Origin: Thiomonas delicata
Lineage (GTDB): Bacteria; Pseudomonadota; Gammaproteobacteria; Burkholderiales; Burkholderiaceae_C
Reading direction: 5' to 3'
Assembly: GCF_900088825.1 (NCBI RefSeq)
Contig: NZ_LT592170.1
Location: 792,590-856,589, forward strand
Length of the DNA: 64,000 bases
A program made the position numbers and the translations under genes. Positions within the stretch are counted from its first letter, which is position 1. Each line of letters starts with the position of its first letter. Positions 58,076 through 64,000 of the stretch are shown piece by piece. The notes beneath the pieces are model-generated. The model did no database searches, had not been told where the DNA came from, and saw nothing but the letters and a program-made list of their open reading frames with translations.

Positions 58076-59340
58076 ATCCACGCCCATCTGCCGCCGTTGG
58101 CGCGACCCCGAGCCACGAGCTTGGCGATTCCCGCCTGCGCGCGGTGCCGTTTGCAGCGCGCACAGTGCTGGCCTTGTTGCAGCGCCTGCGAGGTGGGCGA
58201 CTGGAACTGCGGCTCCCCGATGACAAGACCTTGCATTTCGGCGAGCACCAATCCGATTTGCCGCTTGTGCATCTGCACGTGCGTGACTGGGCTGTGTTCT
58301 CGGCTGTGCTGCGTCGCGGCGACATCGGTTTTGCCGAGGGTTACTTCGACGGTCAATGGACGACATCCGATCTGCCCGGGCTTCTGGGTTTGCTATTGGC
58401 CAATCGCGGCGCGGTGGAGCGCGTCCTGCATGGCAGCGCCTGGGGCACGCTCATGGCTCGCCTGCGCCATGTACTCAACCGCAATTCGCGCAGTGGAAGC
58501 CGCTACAACATCCACGTCCACTACGACATCGGCAACGCCTTCTATCAGCTTTGGCTGGATCGGGGCATGACGTATTCCTCCGCCCTGTTCAGCACCTCGG
58601 AGCAGAGTTTGGAGGCAGCGCAGCAGGCCAAGTTTGCACGAGTTGCGGCCCAACTCGATTTGCCGGCGGGGAGTCGGGTGCTGGAAATCGGTTGCGGCTG
58701 GGGTGGTTTTGCCGAAACTGCCGCGCGCTCCGGGCTTCGCGTGACTGGCATAACCTTGTCCACCGAACAACTGGCCTTCGCCCGCGATCGGTTGCGGGTT
58801 GCGGGACTTGCGGAGATGGCGCAGCTGAGCCTGTGCGACTACCGCGACGCGGCTGCAATTGCCCCGACCGAAGGTTACGACGGCATCGCCTCCATCGAGA
58901 TGTTCGAAGCTGTGGGCGAGGCGTACTGGCCGAGCTTCTTCAAAACCGTGGCGACCCAACTCAAGCCGGGCGGACGCGCCTGCATCCAGACCATCACGAT
59001 CGACGATGCCATCTTTCCCCAGTACCGCCGGGGGACGGACTTCATCCAGCAGTACATCTTTCCTGGCGGCATCCTGCCAAGCAGATCGGCATTTGTCGCG
59101 CAGGCGCGTCAGGCCGGGCTTGAGGTGGCGGACGCCCTGGCCTTCGGCCAGGACTATGCCAGAACGCTTGCGTTGTGGAGGCAGCGTTTCTTGCGGCAGC
59201 GTGATGCGGCTCGCGCGCAGGGTTTTGGCGAGCGCTTCCTTTTGTTGTGGGAGTTCTATCTTGCTTATTGCGAGGCCGGATTCGCGCAACGGACTCTCGA
59301 CGTTGTGCAGTTCACGCTCCGGCACCGACGAGAAGCATGA
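58072..59340 (+). CDS. cfa: Cyclopropane-fatty-acid synthase family methyltransferase
   Basis: 422 residues. The SAM-binding motif is VLEIGCGWGGFAE; other Cfa landmarks are HYDIGNAFYQLWLD, MTYSSALF, SIEMFEAVGEAYWP and YIFPGGILPS. It transfers a methylene group to unsaturated acyl chains of membrane phospholipids. In Rhodobacter the homologous CfaA is part of the singlet-oxygen response. Four-base overlap with DUF1365. Confidence 0.93.
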   Translation: MNPRPSAAVGATPSHELGDSRLRAVPFAARTVLALLQRLRGGRLELRLPDDKTLHFGEHQSDLPLVHLHVRDWAVFSAVLRRGDIGFAEGYFDGQWTTSDLPGLLGLLLANRGAVERVLHGSAWGTLMARLRHVLNRNSRSGSRYNIHVHYDIGNAFYQLWLDRGMTYSSALFSTSEQSLEAAQQAKFARVAAQLDLPAGSRVLEIGCGWGGFAETAARSGLRVTGITLSTEQLAFARDRLRVAGLAEMAQLSLCDYRDAAAIAPTEGYDGIASIEMFEAVGEAYWPSFFKTVATQLKPGGRACIQTITIDDAIFPQYRRGTDFIQQYIFPGGILPSRSAFVAQARQAGLEVADALAFGQDYARTLALWRQRFLRQRDAARAQGFGERFLLLWEFYLAYCEAGFAQRTLDVVQFTLRHRREA

Positions 59341-59356
59341 GCCGAAGATCGAGGCC

Positions 59357-59974
59357 ATGATGCGCGCGATGGACAACCTTCCCTGCGAACGCAGGCGTAC
59401 ACGGCTGCTGCAGGCCGCCAGCGTGGCATTGATGATCGCCACGCCTTGCATCGCGCGCGCTGCCGACTCCGTCGGCCCGCCTTCGGCCTTCGTCGTTCGC
59501 GTTTTGGGTGATGCGCGCCTGATCGGCAGTGGTCTGTATCGCTGGTGGGGCTTCGAGGTGTATACGGCAGCACTTTGGGTGGGACCAAGAGGAATCAATC
59601 CCGCGCAGCTAACAGACGCCCCGTTCGCACTTGCACTGCGCTACGCCCGCCGTATCAAGGGGCGCGACATTGCCGACATGTCCGACCTTGAAATGCGCAG
59701 GCTCGGCATGGGTACTGATGACGAACGGGCGGCGTGGCTGCAGCGCATGCGTGCGATCTTTCCCGATGTGCGCGATGGTGATGTCCTGTGCGGCGTGTTC
59801 GATACAGACGCGCCGGGCGGGCCGCAGACAACCTTTCTCTTCAACGACAGGCCCATTGGCCGGATTGCGGGGGATGCCTTTGCCTGCGCATTTTTCTCCA
59901 TCTGGCTATCCCCCAAGACCACCGCGCCGGCGCTGCGCGCGGCATTGTTGGCGCGAGCCCAGACCATGCCATGA
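59357..59974 (+). CDS. Chalcone-isomerase-like exported protein
   Basis: 205 residues with a signal peptide (LLQAASVALMIATPCIARA, cleavage near ARAAD). The block GSGLYRWWGFEVYTAALWVG is typical of the bacterial chalcone-isomerase-like domain, with ALALRYARRIKGRDIADMS after it. Bacterial members are not known to act on flavonoids; a lipid-binding role is suspected. GAGG precedes the ATG and the stop overlaps the MFS gene. Confidence 0.82.
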   Translation: MMRAMDNLPCERRRTRLLQAASVALMIATPCIARAADSVGPPSAFVVRVLGDARLIGSGLYRWWGFEVYTAALWVGPRGINPAQLTDAPFALALRYARRIKGRDIADMSDLEMRRLGMGTDDERAAWLQRMRAIFPDVRDGDVLCGVFDTDAPGGPQTTFLFNDRPIGRIAGDAFACAFFSIWLSPKTTAPALRAALLARAQTMP

Positions 59975-61314
59975 GCGCCGAATCTGGCGGTGCGGCGCGC
60001 TTGAACATGTTGGGCGCGAACGCGCAAGGGCGCGTATGGATCAAGTCCTGCGCTACGGTTCAACTCGTGTGCTACGGCGCACCCCAGTTCGCACTGAGCT
60101 TCGTCGCTTTGCCGCTCTATGTGTTTCTGCCGGACTACTACGCCACGCGCTTTGGTGTTCCACTCGGCTTTCTCGGTGCCGTGTTGTTGCTGGCGCGTTT
60201 GCTTGACGCAGTCATCGACCCGGTCATTGGCCGTTTGGCCGATCACAGGCTGGGGGCGGGTCGGGGCTGGCGATTCATGGCGGTCAGCGGCGTTTTGCTC
60301 GCGCTGGGCTTCGCCCTGCTTCTGGGCTTTCCTCTCGTGGTGGTTTACGCGTCACAGCCATACACCTTTACCGCAGTGATGGGCTTGGCGCTGTTGTTGA
60401 CCTATTCTGGCTACAGCGCCGCCAGCGTGACGCACCAAGCCTGGGGGTCGACGCTCGGTACTGACGAAGCCGAGCGCGTGCGCATTTTCGCCTGGCGCGA
60501 GGGGTTGGGCCTGGCCGGGGTGCTGGTGGCCGCCAGCGTGACGCAGCTCGGCGGGGCGCTCGGCTTCACGTTGGTATTTACCGCCAGTCTGTGGATCGGG
60601 TTGTGGTTGTTGAGGCGTGCGCCGGCGCCGCGTCAATTCCTCGTGCACGAAACTTTGCATGGTCTGCGAGCCGCATTCGAGCCCCTACGTCACCTTGCCT
60701 TCCGCCGTTTGCTATTGGTGTATCTCGCCAGCGGTGTGGCCGCCGCGGTACCTGCAACATTGGTTTTGTTCTTCATCCGCGACCGTATTGGCGCACCCGA
60801 ACTGGCTGGGTTTTACTTATTGATCTACTTCGCCTGTGGGGCAGCGTTCCTGCCGTTGTGGTTGCGTGTGGCGAAGCGTTGGGGGGCGGCGCCGAGTTGG
60901 CTTGTGGGCATGGGGCTCAGCGTGGTCGTGTTCCTGGGAGCCGCACTTCTGCAACCCGGCGATCGCTGGGCTTATGCCGGAATCTGTGCCGCCTCCGGCC
61001 TGGCACTGGGTTCGGATCTTGTGCTTCCGCCCGCGCTTCTTGCGGGCCTGATTCGCAACTTGGGCCATGGAGGGCAACTCGAGGGAGCCTACTTCGGGAT
61101 CTGGGGCATGGCCACCAAGCTGACGTTGGCTCTGGCCGCTGGAGCCGCGCTGCCACTCCTGGCCAGCCTCGGCTATGTGCCTGGCACCCCCGCCACGGGG
61201 GTGTTGCCGCCCCTGGTGGTGGCTTATTGCCTACTGCCTTGCATTCTCAAACTGCTGGCGGGGGCCGCTTTGTGGTTCGGCTGGATGCACTGGGCGCGGA
61301 GTCCGGCATGTTGA
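59971..61314 (+). CDS. MFS_2 (GPH-type) transporter
   Basis: 447 residues, about 12 membrane helices. The GPH/MelB-type motif appears as LLDAVIDPVIGRLADH in the first half. A role in exporting or flipping a lipid-related product is possible given the neighbours, but the substrate is unknown. Start and stop codons overlap or closely abut the flanking genes. Confidence 0.85.
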   Translation: MSAESGGAARLNMLGANAQGRVWIKSCATVQLVCYGAPQFALSFVALPLYVFLPDYYATRFGVPLGFLGAVLLLARLLDAVIDPVIGRLADHRLGAGRGWRFMAVSGVLLALGFALLLGFPLVVVYASQPYTFTAVMGLALLLTYSGYSAASVTHQAWGSTLGTDEAERVRIFAWREGLGLAGVLVAASVTQLGGALGFTLVFTASLWIGLWLLRRAPAPRQFLVHETLHGLRAAFEPLRHLAFRRLLLVYLASGVAAAVPATLVLFFIRDRIGAPELAGFYLLIYFACGAAFLPLWLRVAKRWGAAPSWLVGMGLSVVVFLGAALLQPGDRWAYAGICAASGLALGSDLVLPPALLAGLIRNLGHGGQLEGAYFGIWGMATKLTLALAAGAALPLLASLGYVPGTPATGVLPPLVVAYCLLPCILKLLAGAALWFGWMHWARSPAC

Positions 61315-61337
61315 TACACCCAATGGAGAATTTCCCC

Positions 61338-61895
61338 ATGAAACGGTTCTGGAGCGCATCGCGTTTTGGCATGGCCGCACTTGCATGTATCGCTTTGCTG
61401 GGCGGGTGCGCCAGCGTCACGCCGATGGACTATCGCGGCGAAAAACCCTCGCTGAAACTGGAGCAGTATTTCAACGGCCCACTGACTGCGGATGGCATCG
61501 TGTTCAATCGCGCAGGCAAGGTCGTTAAACGTTTCCACGTCGATATGGTGGGCGTCTGGCACGGCGACGAGGGCACGCTGACCGAGAATTTCACTTACAG
61601 CAATGGGGCCAAGCAGGTGCGAGTCTGGACGCTCAGGCGTGTGCCTGGTGAACACGGCGAGCGTCGCTACCAGGGTAGCGCAGGTGATGTCGTCGGTACC
61701 GCCAGCGGCTATGCCGAGGGCAATGCATTCAACTGGCGCTATACCCTGTTGCTGCCCGTCGGCGGAGCGACCTACCAGGTGCAAATGGACGACTGGATGT
61801 ACCAGATGGACCAGCATGTGCTGCTGAATCGCACGGTGATGACCAAGTTCGGCTTCGAAGTCGCAAGCATCTTCATCGCTTTTCACAAGCCTTGA
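61338..61895 (+). CDS. DUF3833 lipoprotein
   Basis: 185 residues with lipobox LLGGC after a hydrophobic signal. LEQYFNGPLTADGIVFNRAG, then FHVDMVGVWHGDEGTLTENF and QMDDWMYQMDQHVLLNRTVM, match the DUF3833 family. Function is unknown, but these lipoproteins co-occur with the cfa-DUF1365 cluster. GGAG lies upstream of the ATG at 61338. Confidence 0.87.
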   Translation: MKRFWSASRFGMAALACIALLGGCASVTPMDYRGEKPSLKLEQYFNGPLTADGIVFNRAGKVVKRFHVDMVGVWHGDEGTLTENFTYSNGAKQVRVWTLRRVPGEHGERRYQGSAGDVVGTASGYAEGNAFNWRYTLLLPVGGATYQVQMDDWMYQMDQHVLLNRTVMTKFGFEVASIFIAFHKP

Positions 61896-61906
61896 CGGGG
61901 CTCAGC

Positions 61907-62671
61907 ATGCCGCTCAATCCTCGTTTTACCGATTGGTCAGGCAAACGGGTCTGGATCATTGGCGCCTCCAGCGGCATCGGCGCTGCACTCGCACGGGATT
62001 TGCTCGCACGCGGTGCCAGGGTCGCGGTATCGTCACGCAGCCAGGACAAGCTCGCCGAGATGGTCGGTGCCCTGGTTCTGTCGCTGGACGTTCGCGATGG
62101 CGCTGCGCTGCGGCAGGCCATGACGCGCATCCAAGGTGCGTACGGCGGGCTTGATCTGTTCGTCTATTGCGCGGGTATCTATGCCCCGCAACGCGCGACG
62201 GGCTTCGATCTGCCCTCGGCCCTCGCGCACGATGACATCAACTATCGCGGCGTCTTGCACGCGCTCGATGCGGTGCTTCCGGGACTGCTCGCACAACGCA
62301 GCGGCCACATCGCACTGGTGTCCAGCGTGGCTGGGTGGCGCGGCTTGCCGCAGGCGCTGGCGTATGGCCCGACCAAGGCTGCGCTGATCAACCTGGCTGA
62401 GGTTTTGTACACGGATCTGCGAGCGTCGGGTATAGGCGTGAGCGTGATCAATCCCGGTTTCGTCGATACGCCGCTGACCGTACGCAACGACTTCGCGATG
62501 CCCGCTCTGATAACTGCGCAGCAGGCGGCGGGCGCCATCTTGCGAGGGCTGGAGCACGGGCGCTTCGCTATCCATTTTCCAAAGCGGTTCACGCTGTGGT
62601 TGCGCTTGTTGCGGCTGCTGCCAGACCCTTTGTATTTCGCCGCCGTGCGCCGCATCACGGGTCTCGGATGA
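61907..62671 (+). CDS. Short-chain dehydrogenase/reductase
   Basis: 254 residues. The cofactor motif is IIGASSGIGAALA, NAG is replaced by CAG in FVYCAGIYAP, and the catalytic YxxxK is YGPTK after a Ser in ALVSSVAG. It is a cytoplasmic NAD(P)-dependent oxidoreductase of unknown substrate. It starts 11 bases after DUF3833 and overlaps the next gene (ATGA). Confidence 0.9.
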   Translation: MPLNPRFTDWSGKRVWIIGASSGIGAALARDLLARGARVAVSSRSQDKLAEMVGALVLSLDVRDGAALRQAMTRIQGAYGGLDLFVYCAGIYAPQRATGFDLPSALAHDDINYRGVLHALDAVLPGLLAQRSGHIALVSSVAGWRGLPQALAYGPTKAALINLAEVLYTDLRASGIGVSVINPGFVDTPLTVRNDFAMPALITAQQAAGAILRGLEHGRFAIHFPKRFTLWLRLLRLLPDPLYFAAVRRITGLG

Positions 62672-63156
62672 GCACGGCGCATCGCGTTTTCGGAACCTAT
62701 GCGCCCGCGTCGGATCCGGTGCATGGGGGCCACCAGGCTCTGTCGCGTTTCATCGCCTATTTTGAGACCCTGTCGCGATCCAGCCTCGACGATATCGCTC
62801 GTATTTATGCTCCCAACGCCCGTTTCAGGGATCCCTTCAACAATGTGCAGGGCCTGGATGCCGTGCGACGTGTTTTCGTCCACATGTTCGCCGTCACGGA
62901 GGCGCCCCGCTTTGTCGTGCTAGACGCCCTGGGCAATACGACCCAGGGCTTCGTGGTCTGGAATTTCAACTTCCGTGGCAAGGGGCGCGCCGCGCGCGAC
63001 TGGGTCATTCATGGCGCCACCCGGCTCGAATTCGACGCCCAGGGCCTGGTGACCCTGCATCGTGATTACTGGGATGCCGCCGAGGAACTCTACGAGCACT
63101 TGTTCATGCTGGGCCCATTCTTGCGCGCAATCAAGAAGCGCTTGCAGGCCGATTGA
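62668..63156 (+). CDS. NTF2-like (SnoaL-type) protein
   Basis: 162 residues. The pattern RFIAYFETLSRSSLDDIARI then YAPNARFRDPFNNVQG and HRDYWDAAEELYE fits the NTF2/SnoaL cone fold. It is the last gene of the eight-gene operon. Members bind small hydrophobic ligands or act as isomerases; the role here is unknown. Confidence 0.85.
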   Translation: MSTAHRVFGTYAPASDPVHGGHQALSRFIAYFETLSRSSLDDIARIYAPNARFRDPFNNVQGLDAVRRVFVHMFAVTEAPRFVVLDALGNTTQGFVVWNFNFRGKGRAARDWVIHGATRLEFDAQGLVTLHRDYWDAAEELYEHLFMLGPFLRAIKKRLQAD

Positions 63157-63740
63157 TTTGCCCCGGTGGTGGCTATTTCAACCACCCCTGCGTCTGAGAA
63201 TCTACGGCGGCAGGGTTTGAGTCCAACATGAGGGCGAGGGCGAAAGGATGGTCGAGGGCCCAGTTTGGCGATGAGGGTCGGGGTCAATCGTGCGACCGAG
63301 AACAAATCGACGATGTCATGCCGGACCAAGCGGTTGCTTTGCAGGGTGAGGACATCGAGCATGAACGCATAGCGCCCGGTACGCGGCACACCGGATCTGG
63401 GATGCGAATCGGTGGGCGTGGAAGGGTCGGCCACGCACGGTGAGGGCACCGCCCGAGATGGCTGAAAAGCCAGTTCGGATCCATTGGTGTTGAAATGACT
63501 GAATTTCGGCGTGAAAAACTGTTCGTTGCCGTATGTTGGCCATGGGCGGCGCGTCTGTTGCGCTGCGGCGAATTCCTCCTGCCCAGGTTCGGCTTGATTT
63601 TGGCTGGAGGCCGGCGCACACTGCAATCGCCTTGCTGCCGCGCGTCGGCGCCGTCCGATTGGCGCAGCGGTGGCGGGCAAGCCTCGGAACCGGGCTTCAC
63701 CCGAACCGTTTTGCTCAACTGTGTAACCAGGAGGGATTTA
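63157..63740 (+). other. 584-base region before hpf without a recognised gene
   Basis: It begins with a weak hairpin (GGTGGT/ACCACC, 63165-63186) after the NTF2-like gene. A 196-codon minus-strand frame (63090-63680) spans most of it and overlaps the NTF2-like gene end, but shows no family pattern, signal peptide or ribosome binding site that I recognise. The stretch directly before hpf should hold its promoter; I see no clear sigma-70 or -24/-12 boxes. It could be the remains of the original rpoN-hpf spacer plus decayed DNA. Confidence 0.4.
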
Positions 63741-64000
63741 TGAACCTGACCATCAGCGGCCACCACATGGACGTGACGCCAGCCTTGCGCAGCTATGTCG
63801 AAGCCAAGCTGCACCGCGTGACGCGACATTTCGATCAGCTGATCAGTGTCAACGTGCTGCTCTCTGTGGAGAAGCAAAAGGAAAAGGAACGCCGCCAGAA
63901 GGCTGAATGCAATTTGCAACTCAAAGGCAAGAACATCTTCGCCGAATGTCAGGATCAAGACCTGTACGCCGCCATCGACGAATTGGTGGACAAGCTCGAC
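63741..64000 (+). CDS. hpf: Ribosome hibernation promoting factor, 3' end outside window
   Basis: 86 residues are visible before the right edge. The start [20 protein letters not shown], the central [18 protein letters not shown] and the [14 protein letters not shown] end of the helix match the HPF/RaiA family. It binds the ribosome decoding centre in stationary phase. AGGAGGG lies eight bases before the ATG. It is normally directly downstream of rpoN in beta-proteobacteria. Confidence 0.93.

Overview
This is a GC-rich window, almost fully packed with genes. Protein content and gene order point to a beta-proteobacterium of the Burkholderiales. The evidence is the complete atpIBEFHAGDC operon, hemB beside hemJ, argS-SPOR protein-dsbA, lptA-lptB-rpoN with hpf, MiaB, DsbC and a beta-proteobacterial-type tRNA(CAU). 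The genus cannot be fixed from this sequence; Thiomonas or a relative is only a guess. I see no rRNA, CRISPR array, insertion sequence or prophage.

Layout. 1-4.3 kb: a small accessory cassette with a truncated membrane protein, a winged-helix regulator and a lipoprotein, then a class C beta-lactamase-like serine hydrolase lipoprotein and an unrecognised membrane-anchored partner. 4.4-11.2 kb (minus strand): a pyrimidine operon reading URC1-like GTP-cyclohydrolase-II homologue, DUF1688 (URC4/Urg3), uracil phosphoribosyltransferase, RutR-like regulator, cytosine deaminase, cytosine permease. A perfect match to the RutR operator lies just upstream of its first gene. 11.5-16.3 kb (plus strand, divergent): a five-gene branched-chain-amino-acid-type (HAAT) ABC importer, plausibly serving the same pathway. 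A duplicated ~77-bp repeat separates its two ATPase genes.

16.3-34.8 kb: mostly housekeeping genes (AsmA-like protein, ubiquinone-type hydroxylase, dsbC, an EAL protein, an M61 peptidase, an enoyl-CoA hydratase, tRNA, rfbA-rfbC, miaB, a D,D-carboxypeptidase, an alpha/beta hydrolase, a ferredoxin, a VanZ-like protein, hemJ, hemB, cytochrome b561, a CopD-like protein). Between hemJ and hemB lies a strong candidate small RNA on the minus strand, with CCUCCUCCC-type anti-Shine-Dalgarno motifs and a textbook terminator.

35-42.4 kb: the F1Fo ATP synthase operon, ending in an intrinsic terminator. 42.5-50.7 kb: rlpA, a PsiF-repeat protein, argS, a SPOR protein, dsbA, lptA, lptB and rpoN.

50.7-63.2 kb: a block lying between rpoN and hpf, which are usually neighbours. 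It holds rfaE2, a ClC channel and a light-response-type cluster. The cluster has a CarH/LitR-like MerR regulator with intact B12-photoreceptor motifs. Divergent from it are a glutathione peroxidase, folE2 and a tightly coupled eight-gene operon (flavin amine oxidase, DUF1365, cyclopropane-fatty-acid synthase, chalcone-isomerase-like protein, MFS_2 transporter, DUF3833 lipoprotein, SDR, NTF2-like). Two similar palindromes 31 bp apart sit in the divergent promoter region. hpf starts at 63741 and runs off the right edge.
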